Assembly: GCA_030622545.1 (NCBI GenBank)
Contig: JAUXGA010000009.1
Location: 1 to 64,000, forward strand
Direction: 5' to 3'
Origin: a bacterium
Lineage (GTDB): Bacteria; Electryoneota; RPQS01; DYHQ01
DNA: 64,000 nt
The notes beneath the pieces were generated by a model. The model saw nothing but the letters and a program-made list of their open reading frames with translations. It had not been told where the DNA came from and did not search any database. The position numbers were made by a program, and so were the translations under genes. Shown here one piece after another: positions 1 to 7,144 of the stretch. Each line of letters starts with the position of its first letter. Position 1 is the stretch's first letter.

Positions 1-919
1 CTTCTCCCGCCCATTCGTCGAAAACAATCAAGTCGCCTTGCGGTGTTTCCTGAATCCAGAGCACGAACGGATGATGATAGCCGAAATCGATCGTGCGATA
101 GAGCGGCCAGTCGGTGCGCACGCGCCACGGTTCACTCAGGATGTGACGGACTCTGTCGAATTCATCGTAAACCGAATCACTGCCGCTCTCGAAAGAAATT
201 TCCATTTCTTGTGCCCAACGTTGCGCCGACAGTCCGCGCCTCGCCTGCGCTTCCCATTTTTTCTTGCGCTTGGGATGAGAACTGTAGTGAATCCTAAGGG
301 TGTCAAAACCGAATTCTTCCGCGTTCTCCAGCAGACGATAAAACAAACCTGTCGGACCTGCCGAAGAAGAAACGCCGATGAAACGACCGCCGCTTTCGAG
401 AGAGGGCTTTAACGCTCCCCAGATTTGTTCATCGAAAGGAGTGAACGCCATTTCATCCCAGAAAACTCCCGCGGGTGAATGCATGCGCGGAGCGTCGGGC
501 GTTGCGGCGAGGCTCAGGATACGTGAATCCACTCCGGAAAGCGCAAGCTCCGAGCGCGAATTCGCTGTGCGTTTAGGTTGCATATACTCAGGCAGATTGC
601 TCAGAATAAACTGCGCTCGCAGCAGAAGCTCTTCGGCGCATCGTTCGCTGCGTGAAATGAAGAGGAAAACACCCGGACCGCGAAAGAGAGCTCTCCAGAC
701 AAAGTAAGCGACCACTGTCCACGTCACGACCATCTGGCGCGATTTGGGTACTAACAGTCGGCTATCGCTGTGGAGTTGACGCACAAGTTCCTTCAGGAAT
801 TTGAAGCGAGGAAAACGCGCCACACCGGACGCCGGATCTTGAGTCCAGACATGATGCGTCAGGAAATGCCACGGCTCATGGTAGCAGCGCAGGAGGTTTT
901 TCATTTCGTTGGATGTCAT
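1..919 (-). CDS. Phage terminase large subunit (3' end outside window)
   Basis: Reading leftward from an ATG at 919, the frame stays open to the window edge (306 codons). The encoded protein has the layout of a large terminase, the ATPase-nuclease that packages DNA into phage heads. A Walker-A-like loop (PKSRQMVVTW) lies near residue 60. A Walker-B motif with its catalytic acid (GVFWDEMAF) lies near residue 155. A coupling motif (GVSSSAG) follows near residue 190, and the nuclease domain opens with RTIDFGYHHPF near residue 285, which supplies the first metal-binding Asp. The rest of the nuclease lies beyond base 1. An in-frame Met at 904 is an alternative start. It is the last visible gene of a leftward run of phage genes; no portal gene is seen. 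The family call is strong, and the start less so. Confidence 0.9.
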   Translation of the reverse strand, partial: MTSNEMKNLLRCYHEPWHFLTHHVWTQDPASGVARFPRFKFLKELVRQLHSDSRLLVPKSRQMVVTWTVVAYFVWRALFRGPGVFLFISRSERCAEELLLRAQFILSNLPEYMQPKRTANSRSELALSGVDSRILSLAATPDAPRMHSPAGVFWDEMAFTPFDEQIWGALKPSLESGGRFIGVSSSAGPTGLFYRLLENAEEFGFDTLRIHYSSHPKRKKKWEAQARRGLSAQRWAQEMEISFESGSDSVYDEFDRVRHILSEPWRVRTDWPLYRTIDFGYHHPFVLWIQETPQGDLIVFDEWAGE

Positions 920-934
920 TTTGAGTGCCGTTGA

Positions 935-1004
935 TTGGAAATCCGAAACTCAAAATCCGGAATCCGAAAGCTTTTGAATTTTGGATTTCCGATTTTGGAT
1001 TTTC
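935..1004. repeat. Palindromic 'ATCCGAAA' repeat, copy 1
   Basis: About 70 bases of imperfect inverted repeat: the left arm carries GAAATCCGAAACTCAAAATC and the right arm the complementary TTGGATTTCCGATTTTGGAT. It begins directly after the stop codon of the 85-residue gene (leftward) and fills the gap before the terminase gene. Related copies occur at 2189, 2290, 4690, 5873, 9671 and 18891. Confidence 0.8.
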
Positions 1005-1260
1005 ATGTCACGGATTGCATGCTGGTGCGAATCAATGCGAGAATTTCGCCCGATGTCAAATCGTTGCTTTCGCCTTCCTTCTCCTGTTCGCGGCAGTAGT
1101 CAAGCACCACTCTTGCCGCTGTCACATTACCGTCCATTGCCAACTCGTAAAGGCGTCGGATAATGGCTTGCGGATCAATCGGTGTCGGTGGTTTCTTTTT
1201 GAGTGGCGGCACTGCTTCCAAAGGTTGTTCGGTTTGGGCAATCATTTTTTTTCGGGGCAT
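1003..1260 (-). CDS. Small phage protein, possible terminase small subunit
   Basis: An 85-residue protein with a basic, proline-rich head (lysines and prolines through residue 30) and a helical second half containing IIRRLYELAMDGNVTAARVVLDY. A short helix-turn-helix-like segment followed by 'GNVTAAR' occurs in small terminase and Nu1-like proteins, and the gene lies directly upstream of the large terminase in transcription order. That position is the main reason for the suggestion. A ribosome-binding-like AGGAAAGG precedes the ATG. The sequence is too short and divergent to be sure; it could be another phage DNA-packaging accessory. Confidence 0.6.
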   Translation of the reverse strand: MPRKKMIAQTEQPLEAVPPLKKKPPTPIDPQAIIRRLYELAMDGNVTAARVVLDYCREQEKEGESNDLTSGEILALIRTSMQSVT

Positions 1261-1288
1261 TTTTGCCTTTCCTCTTTGTTTTTTAAGG

Positions 1289-1308
1289 CAAGGGGCTTAA
1301 GCCCCTTG
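1289..1308. repeat. 20-base perfect palindrome (CAAGGGGC family)
   Basis: CAAGGGGCTTAAGCCCCTTG is self-complementary. It follows the stop of the 282-residue phage gene by about 17 bases in the leftward direction. Two relatives lie at 6375-6394 and 6419-6439, also between phage genes. Confidence 0.8.
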
Positions 1309-1325
1309 TTCAACAAACAGATTCT

Positions 1326-2174
1326 TTACTCATCCGTTCCATAGAGATTCGAACGAACCACGCTGCTGCGCCGAGCGGTCGGATCCAGAAATGGAGCCAG
1401 CGTTCGCCATGCTTGGCGTTCAAGCTTCGTGGCGAGTTCCAGCCATTGCTCTGCGCGATTATTGGGATTCGACAGTGTTTCATGCGCCAGCGCTTCCATC
1501 GCTTTCGCTTCGGCGATAATCGCGATGGCGAGTTCCGTTGCGCCGGTTTTTAATCCCTGATCCGGGGATGACGCATTGTAATCGGTTGAAAGGTGCGTTA
1601 GAATTTTATCTTCGGCTTCGACAATCGCCTGATCAATCAGGGCGTCGCTCAGGGATACCGCCGCGATATCATAATCCACTTTCACCGTCGCGCCATCCGG
1701 AATACCGCCGTCGTCGACACGCGTCAAAGTTCCTGCATCATAATCGATGGTGTAATCGGTCGTTTTCACGAAAGGCGTGTCATAGAGATAGTAGACCATG
1801 ACATTGGTTTGAGAGGGAATCGATGATGACGCTGTGCGCCGAATGCGGCCCTGTTCGCGGTCAATGATATAGTCTTTTTCATCGACGTATATCGTTGACA
1901 GAGTTTCATTCAATGCGACCACGACCGAGTAGGGCAGAATGTTCGAATGCGCCAGATTTTCCCAGTCCGTGCCGTCAAGGAGAATTAGCCCGTCCGCCAC
2001 CGGCGCTTTCAACGTGCACCATTTCACGGTTTCGCTGTCTTCGGTCAACAGCCGGTGTGAGAGCACCGTTTCGTCTGTGCCGCTAAGCGTGGCCGATTCG
2101 TTTTCGATGTGCAGGATGCCTGTTTCAGCATCCTGAAAATGCGTTTTTACCGTAGTGCGATTCGTCCATGACAT
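1326..2174 (-). CDS. Phage virion protein, head-tail connector-like
   Basis: 282 residues, starting with ATG after AAAGGAGTAACCC. The middle holds two repeats of a beta-rich pattern in which a 'DY-IDYDAGTLTR' strand is followed by 'IP-GATVKVDYD' (about residues 95-130 and 135-170). This pattern is common in phage neck and tail proteins. The C-terminal third is helical (LIDQAIVEAEDKILTHL, then a long Ala/Glu-rich helix), as in Gp6-like head-tail adaptors. It lies between a 122-residue protein and the possible small terminase. A second, broken copy of its last residues (RSNLYGTE and stop) survives at 9713-9748, showing that this gene was once present twice. The virion role is inferred from composition and context, not from a recognised family. 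Confidence 0.6.
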   Translation of the reverse strand: MSWTNRTTVKTHFQDAETGILHIENESATLSGTDETVLSHRLLTEDSETVKWCTLKAPVADGLILLDGTDWENLAHSNILPYSVVVALNETLSTIYVDEKDYIIDREQGRIRRTASSSIPSQTNVMVYYLYDTPFVKTTDYTIDYDAGTLTRVDDGGIPDGATVKVDYDIAAVSLSDALIDQAIVEAEDKILTHLSTDYNASSPDQGLKTGATELAIAIIAEAKAMEALAHETLSNPNNRAEQWLELATKLERQAWRTLAPFLDPTARRSSVVRSNLYGTDE

Positions 2175-2188
2175 GGGTTACTCCTTTA

Positions 2189-2356
2189 GAAAATCCGAAA
2201 TTCAAAATCCGAAATCGGAAAAGTTCTGAGTTTTGGATTTTAGTTTGTGCGCCGTTGTTGGTCTCAGGGGCTGACAATGGCATCAATTTGAAATCCGAAA
2301 TCAAAGGCAGCGTTGCATTTTTTCTTTCGGATTTCGGATTTCCGATTTTGGTTTTT
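2189..2356. repeat. Two adjacent 'ATCCGAAA' palindromic repeats (copies 2 and 3)
   Basis: Copy 2 (about 2189-2240) and copy 3 (about 2290-2356) fill the gap between the 122-residue and 282-residue phage genes. Copy 3 starts at the TAA stop of the 122-residue gene. Both carry the arms AAATCCGAAA and TTTCGGATTT. Between them is about 50 bases with no coding signal. Confidence 0.75.
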
Positions 2357-2723
2357 ACTCTCTGACAAGCATGAATTCCAAGACGGCTTGAAGCGTCGAG
2401 TTGTGCGGGATGGACGTGAGCTGCAGAGATACCGTGACGCCGTTCACACGCACCTTAACGGTGAAATCCGTACCGGTGTTCTGACAATAGATACACACCC
2501 GGTCGCCGCTGTTGAAGGAAATTTCACTCAGGTCGGCGCGTACAACATTGCCATCCCAAAGAAACAGTTGAGTCAGCCAGCCCCGGCGCGGCATCGGAAT
2601 ACCATCGCCCGCCACTCCTCCCGGGCCATTCAAATAAACAGACGTTGTGCCGGTCGTACCGGAAAAGCAAATCGTCGAAAGAGGGGTATTCGCGAGCAGG
2701 TAGTTATGAGTTTTATTCGGCAT
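2355..2723 (-). CDS. Hypothetical phage structural protein
   Basis: A 122-residue protein read from ATG at 2723, chosen because AAGGAAG sits a few bases upstream; the longer open frame to 2804 adds no plausible residues. The product is rich in short beta strands (TTSVYLNGPGG, TQLFLWDGNVV, FTVKVRVNGVTVSLQL), which suggests a small jelly-roll or Ig-like virion protein. It has no signal peptide or membrane segment. Its place within the phage cluster, between capsid and connector-like genes, supports a structural role. No family is recognised. Confidence 0.5.
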   Translation of the reverse strand: MPNKTHNYLLANTPLSTICFSGTTGTTSVYLNGPGGVAGDGIPMPRRGWLTQLFLWDGNVVRADLSEISFNSGDRVCIYCQNTGTDFTVKVRVNGVTVSLQLTSIPHNSTLQAVLEFMLVRE

Positions 2724-2842
2724 GTTTCTTCCTTGATTTTCTGTACAGGGTGATGTATATTGTAGAGCGACAAAAGAAAAGAATACAATAGACCCATCTG
2801 GCATGATGAGCGGTGCACAAAGGAAGTAGAAGGAGGCTCCAT

Positions 2843-4507
2843 ATGAACAAGTTTCTCATGGTTTTACTGGTGTTTGCCTGCGGGCAAGCGAGTTTTGGCC
2901 AGCTTTCGGGATCTTTGAGTGGCTCCTTGGGCCCCGGAACCTTTACAGTCATCGGGAACATCCAAGTTGATGCGGACAGTGTCCTGCAACTGGCACCTGG
3001 GACAACTTTCAACTTTCAAGATGCCTATCGGTTCAGAGTCTACGGGAGGCTCATCGCAGAAGGAACCGAAGAGAGTTTGATCGTCTTCACGACCGATCAG
3101 TCCGGAAACAATCGTTGGAAAGGCATCCGCTTTGACGGTGCAGCCAGTTCGGGAAGCCGTTTATCCTATTGCCTGATCGAGAAAGGCTACGCGAGAAATG
3201 GTGGTGGTAACCTAAATAGCGGAGGCGGCGTGGGTTGCTTCAAGGGAGCTCCAAGCTTCACACATTGCACCTTCAGATACTGCCGGGCCTCCGAGGGGGG
3301 CGGCGTGTACATCTCCTACGAGATTCCGTACTATACGGAGGCTTCACCGAGCTTCACGGATTGCGCTTTTATCGCTGATTCCGCTCTTTCCATGGCTGGA
3401 TGGGGCTTGGGCGGTGGCGTCGCATGTATGGATTCCGCGAACTTCACGAATTGCCGGTTCGACAGCAACGTGGCGGGTTTCGGGGCTGGTGCGGGCGCGG
3501 GTTACTCATGTTTCACCAATTGCACCTTCACTGCAAATACTGGCGAGGATGGTGTTGGAGCATTTAACTTGGGATCCACCTTTATTCATTGCACTTTCAG
3601 CAGAAACCAATCCACGACCCGCGGTTACGGGGGTGGTGTAAATGACGACGATGGGCGTTTCACCGATTGTGTCTTCAGCGGGAATTTCGCTCAGGATGCG
3701 GGAGGCGGCGTGTCGTGCGGGTCTTCGTCCACCTTCATAAACTGTATCATTATCGGCAACTCGACCAGCTACGACGGTGGTGGTGTGTCATGCTCGGGTT
3801 CTCCCACCTTCAGGAATTGCGTCATTAGCGGCAACTCGGCGCCACGGAACGGCGGTGGAGTGTATTGCTATGAGAATTCTTCCGTGACCTTTAACAGCAC
3901 GATCATCTCCTTTTCTACGGGTGCGGGAATCTGCTTCAGTGGGAACAGCCCTGGAAGCCAATTCGCATACTGTGATATCTTCGGCAACAGTGGCGGGAAT
4001 ATCGCTAACCCGGCTGGCGGGCCGCCCGGAATCGGCCAGCTTGTGACGACAAATGCGAATGGAGACTCCTGCGATATTTACGACAATATCTTCCTTGATC
4101 CCTTGTTCGCGGACACTGCCGCGAGCAACTTCCACTTGACGGACCTGAGTCATTGCATTGGAGCAGCTGACCCGACGAATCCACCGAGCACGGATTTCGA
4201 CGGCGACCCGCGGCCGGATCCTCCGGGTTCCAATCCAGATATTGGCATGGACGAGCATCCGTTTGGCGCTCCCGGTGTTCCTCCTCCGGTCACTGATCTT
4301 GTGATTTCGATCGCGGGAGCACGCAATGGGAACGCAGTTCTGAACTGGTCTCCGGTTGGATCGGAGACCTACACCATCTACGGGGGGACCGAGCCTTTTA
4401 TTCTGGGGATTTTGCTTGAAAATGTGGCGGATACCACCTGGACGGACATTAACACTTCCGGTCGCCCGTCCCCGTATTTCTATTATGTGACGGCGACGTC
4501 ACCATAA
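2843..4507 (+). CDS. Secreted right-handed beta-helix protein with C-terminal FN3-like module
   Basis: 554 residues from ATG at 2843, preceded by AGAAGGAGG; the upstream Met at 2813 lacks such a site. A signal peptide (hydrophobic to about residue 20, ending in FGQ) is followed by about 400 residues of parallel beta-helix repeats. The repeated unit is 'F-NC-F-GN-A--GGGV-C', cysteine-rich as in polymorphic outer-membrane-type proteins. A linker with 'DFDGDPRPDPPGSNPDIGMDE' leads into a C-terminal FN3-like module (VTDL... VLNWSPV... YTIYGG... YFYYVTA). Such proteins are exported to the cell surface. It is unusual that the gene runs opposite to the phage genes on both sides. It may be cargo carried by the element or a host gene inserted into it. 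No catalytic residues are evident. Confidence 0.85.
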   Translation: MNKFLMVLLVFACGQASFGQLSGSLSGSLGPGTFTVIGNIQVDADSVLQLAPGTTFNFQDAYRFRVYGRLIAEGTEESLIVFTTDQSGNNRWKGIRFDGAASSGSRLSYCLIEKGYARNGGGNLNSGGGVGCFKGAPSFTHCTFRYCRASEGGGVYISYEIPYYTEASPSFTDCAFIADSALSMAGWGLGGGVACMDSANFTNCRFDSNVAGFGAGAGAGYSCFTNCTFTANTGEDGVGAFNLGSTFIHCTFSRNQSTTRGYGGGVNDDDGRFTDCVFSGNFAQDAGGGVSCGSSSTFINCIIIGNSTSYDGGGVSCSGSPTFRNCVISGNSAPRNGGGVYCYENSSVTFNSTIISFSTGAGICFSGNSPGSQFAYCDIFGNSGGNIANPAGGPPGIGQLVTTNANGDSCDIYDNIFLDPLFADTAASNFHLTDLSHCIGAADPTNPPSTDFDGDPRPDPPGSNPDIGMDEHPFGAPGVPPPVTDLVISIAGARNGNAVLNWSPVGSETYTIYGGTEPFILGILLENVADTTWTDINTSGRPSPYFYYVTATSP

Positions 4508-4689
4508 GAAAGGGCTGAACTTACTGCCGAGCAGGTAAAATTTCGGCCGTGTCGGATTGTAGGGGCGGACCAGTGTGTCCGCCCGTTTTCATTTTCCGGA
4601 CAAATCCGGGGATGTGACGCAGCGACATTTTTGTGGGGAGAAGCGTGCGAGGGCCGCGGTCCCCCCGCACGCCTGAAGGAATTTCACTG
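4508..4689. other. Non-coding gap with a GGGCGGAC palindrome
   Basis: Between the beta-helix gene and the capsid-side repeat. About 4558-4592 contains the inverted pair GGGCGGACCA / TGTGTCCGCCC, a relative of the GGACATGGCC palindromes at 31656 and 32762. A degenerate GCCGAGCAGG element starts at 4524. No gene is supported. Confidence 0.5.
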
Positions 4690-4785
4690 GAAACCCGAAA
4701 TCCGAAGCTCAAAATCCGAAATGCATAATTGTGATCATCGTGGGATTTTTTCTTTTGGATTTTGGATTTCCGATTTTGGCTTTTC
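4690..4785. repeat. Palindromic 'ATCCGAAA' repeat, copy 4
   Basis: Left arm GAAATCCGAAGCTCAAAATC type, right arm TTGGATTTCCGATTTTGGC type, with about 35 bases between them. It abuts the stop codon of the capsid gene (4786-4788). Confidence 0.75.
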
Positions 4786-5862
4786 TTAGTAATCACTGAC
4801 GGCGATGGCGTCGTCCACCATAATGGTATAGACGCTCTCTTTGGAAAGCACCGCCGATTCGAGTTTCTGCGAGATGACTTTCTCGGCTTCGATGAGAAGT
4901 GGCTGCGCGACCGATTCACGAATGCCGAATCGGTGATCCAGCGCCGCGAATTTCGTGGCGGTAGCGTTCGGAACCACGACGAGCTTCGTGTTCACAGGCA
5001 GGAAGCTGCGGTAGTCGCCGGTGCGCTGGAAAACTTCGCTGCCAGTCCAAGCGGTCGCGTCCTGGAATTCATCAAGGTTCAGAATTTTTTCGACGTCGCT
5101 CTTGGAACCAAGGATATGGCTCATGCGAGCAGGTCCGTCGAAGCTCATCGACAGATGAACAATATCACTGTACGCCCACGTGCCGGGAGTGCCGTTGAAA
5201 ACATCCGTCGCGCCGGGCGACGTGCCGTCGCCGTTGACGATGACGTTGTAGATTTCGCCGATTTCATCGTAGGCGAGTTGTGCTCCAACCCACCAGAGGA
5301 AGACTCGGAATTCGGCCAGCTTCTGATTTTTCAGGATGCGATAAGAGAAGTCGAACTGACGTCCGCGATCCACCATCGCCGCTTCCTTTTCACGATAGAG
5401 CAGCTTCACGACCGGATACTGCGCCGCTTCATGACGCCGCGACAGCGATTTCTTCGCTTCGGTGGTTTGAATGTAAATGGGTTTGACCGATGGGCCGCGT
5501 TCGGGAACCTGCGCGGCGACAATCTGAGACGGATCCTGTACCATCTGATACCCGCGCGCAATTTCACGCGTGATATATTCCGGCAGCAGAATCATTCCCG
5601 CGCCCGTCATGAACTGCTCCAATGTCACCGCTTGCCGACCCGTCACGACGACATTGGCGAGATAGAGCTGCCGCTCGAAAGCGTCCAGCGGAGTCGCCAG
5701 TGAACCATCGGGATTGCGAGGGCTGGGATCGATGTCTTCGAGCAGTTCCGACACCGACAGGCTGCGTTCCTGCGCTTCGGAGTAGAGAGCCAGATTGCTG
5801 GAGCGCGAATGTTCGGTGATTTTGTCTTTCAGCGCTTCCGCGCCGGTGAAATCAATATTCAT
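4786..5862 (-). CDS. Probable phage major capsid protein
   Basis: 358 residues from ATG at 5862 (AAAGGG upstream). The longer open frame to 5928 only translates the repeat in front of the gene. The size, the absence of a signal peptide, and the mixed helix-strand character fit a HK97-fold capsid protein. The N-terminal arm is helical and charged (residues 1-60). A central region holds EKEAAMVDRGRQFDFSYRILKN, and the C-terminal half contains HILGSKSDVEKIL, LPVNTKLVVVPN and KFAALDHRFGIRES. The small putative decoration gene directly upstream, a classic neighbour of capsid genes, supports the call. No protease or scaffold gene is visible. The family is inferred from context and general features rather than a diagnostic motif. 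Confidence 0.7.
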   Translation of the reverse strand: MNIDFTGAEALKDKITEHSRSSNLALYSEAQERSLSVSELLEDIDPSPRNPDGSLATPLDAFERQLYLANVVVTGRQAVTLEQFMTGAGMILLPEYITREIARGYQMVQDPSQIVAAQVPERGPSVKPIYIQTTEAKKSLSRRHEAAQYPVVKLLYREKEAAMVDRGRQFDFSYRILKNQKLAEFRVFLWWVGAQLAYDEIGEIYNVIVNGDGTSPGATDVFNGTPGTWAYSDIVHLSMSFDGPARMSHILGSKSDVEKILNLDEFQDATAWTGSEVFQRTGDYRSFLPVNTKLVVVPNATATKFAALDHRFGIRESVAQPLLIEAEKVISQKLESAVLSKESVYTIMVDDAIAVSDY

Positions 5863-5872
5863 GGTATTTTTT

Positions 5873-5909
5873 CCCTTTCGGATTTCGGATTTTCGATTTT
5901 GGATTTCAA
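5873..5909. repeat. Palindromic 'ATCCGAAA' repeat, copy 5 (short)
   Basis: A half-element (TTCGGATTTCGGATTTTCGA and neighbours) in the gap between the decoration-like and capsid genes. It starts two bases after the TAA of the decoration-like gene. Confidence 0.7.
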
Positions 5910-5911
5910 TG

Positions 5912-6346
5912 TTACCCCAGCCAGACATCGCAGGTGGTGTTCACACTGTCCACCGCGATAACCTGACCTTTGTGCGTGTGTCCGCCAGCAGGGATGTCGG
6001 CTGATGTGGATGCGCGGCGGACTCTCCCTGTGCCGTCCAGCTCGACCATTTCATTGATGACAGGCGTGGGGCTGCCGTACTTGACGCGAGCAGCGCCGCG
6101 AGCTTGAACGGTGCAATACGCCGGAATGGTTGTGCCGGATTGCAGCTCTTCGGATACATGAACAACCTTGCCGAAGAACTTATCTCCGGCGCTGCCCATC
6201 CCGATTTCATTGTCATCGCTGATACCGCTGGCTGTCAGGTTGTTGTCCAGATCAGTCTGCGTGAAATCCTTGTCAGCGGTTGTGTCCACGGTGAAGGTCA
6301 GCAAACTATCGCTGCCGACACCGTTGTTGTTGACATTATAAGTCAT
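5912..6346 (-). CDS. Phage capsid decoration/stabilisation-like protein
   Basis: 144 residues from ATG at 6346, with a good AAAGGAGT site; the open frame reaches 6421 but that part lies over a palindromic repeat. The N-terminus is rich in Asn/Gly/Asp and the C-terminal half is beta-rich, with KFFGKVVHVSEE, IPAYCTVQARGAARVKY and AGGHTHKGQVIAVDS. The pattern of a short beta barrel ending 'G-V---D---TTCDVWLG' is typical of DUF2190-like capsid fibre or decoration proteins, which are usually encoded next to the major capsid gene as here. The assignment is by pattern and position. Confidence 0.6.
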   Translation of the reverse strand: MTYNVNNNGVGSDSLLTFTVDTTADKDFTQTDLDNNLTASGISDDNEIGMGSAGDKFFGKVVHVSEELQSGTTIPAYCTVQARGAARVKYGSPTPVINEMVELDGTGRVRRASTSADIPAGGHTHKGQVIAVDSVNTTCDVWLG

Positions 6347-6374
6347 GTTGACTCCTTTCAAGTTTGTTTGCAGG

Positions 6375-6439
6375 CAAGGGGCTGAAGCCCCTTGTTCGCA
6401 TATGATCCTCTGATCAAACAAGGTGGCTTCAGCCCCTTG
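6375..6439. repeat. Pair of CAAGGGGC palindromes
   Basis: CAAGGGGCTGAAGCCCCTTG at 6375-6394 and a near copy at 6419-6439. The second starts directly after the TAA stop of the gene at 6440-6820. A third copy is at 1289. Confidence 0.8.
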
Positions 6440-6820
6440 TTAATCCGTGCCGCCTGACTGGAACCGCGCCCAGCGTTCGAGCGGAGGAGACGTCTTCTCG
6501 GGCTGGCGCGCGGTCGCCGTGTCAGGGGATAATTTGAAGCGTTGATTGAACTGCCGGGAAATTTCTCGGCGGAAAGCTAACAGTGCTTGGCCGGTCAGTG
6601 GCCAGTCAAACATCTGTTTGAGCTGATTTTGTGATATACCACACAGCTCTGCGCGGCATTGAACTTCCTTTTGAAGCTCGCTTTCATAGATAGAATGGGC
6701 CTTTGTTTCATCAGCCCATACTCTAAAAGCCTTTTCCAGTGCGGCTTTCAGGCTGTCAAGGTCCAGAGTTCCATTCGTATCCAAGGACTGTGCAAGTTCT
6801 TTGAGAGTGTTGGGTGTCAT
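6440..6820 (-). CDS. Hypothetical protein of the phage cluster
   Basis: 126 residues read from ATG at 6820, which has AGAGG seven bases upstream; the ATG at 6826 overlaps that site too closely. The product is largely helical and charged: an N-terminal SLKAALEKAFRVWADETKAH segment, then ELCGISQNQLKQMFDWPLTG, which resembles a helix-turn-helix, and a basic tail. It is the most upstream gene of the leftward phage run. Roles such as a regulator, scaffold or head-morphogenesis factor are possible, but none is shown by the sequence. Confidence 0.5.
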   Translation of the reverse strand: MTPNTLKELAQSLDTNGTLDLDSLKAALEKAFRVWADETKAHSIYESELQKEVQCRAELCGISQNQLKQMFDWPLTGQALLAFRREISRQFNQRFKLSPDTATARQPEKTSPPLERWARFQSGGTD

Positions 6821-7144
6821 CTTCATACCTCTTGAATGTTGGCCTTAATATACAACAATATCTTGTCATTGTCAAGCCAAATCTGTATTATATACACAAC
6901 TTGTTGTTTAAACAGAGCTTATTTGAACATGCGTTCAAATTATGTGTATAAAAAACAGGACAGCTTTAATTCGATGAAGTGAGTCAGGAATGATTAGGAG
7001 GGCTTACAAGAGGCGAGATTGAGCGGATTGCCTCTCATATTTCTCGCCGAGCAGGTTTCAGCTTGACAATCCAGCGGATTTTGCTTTATTTACATACATC
7101 TTATTCAGGATTTCTTCTATTATTGAAAGGATGGGGAGAGGTAA
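6821..7144. other. Divergent intergenic region, AT-rich
   Basis: About 320 bases between the leftward phage genes and the rightward SIR2 gene; it must hold promoters for both. It is clearly more AT-rich than the phage genes. A degenerate GCCGAGCAGG repeat lies near 7045. TTGACA at 7063-7068 could be a -35 box for the SIR2 gene, but the matching -10 (TTATTT at 7086) is weak. GGGAGAGG just before 7145 is a good ribosome-binding site. Confidence 0.4.

Noticed and set aside
4762-5703. A 313-codon + strand frame opposite the capsid gene
   Set aside because: It lies over the capsid gene, starts inside a palindromic repeat and its product has no domain pattern; the leftward frame has better start sites and phage neighbours.
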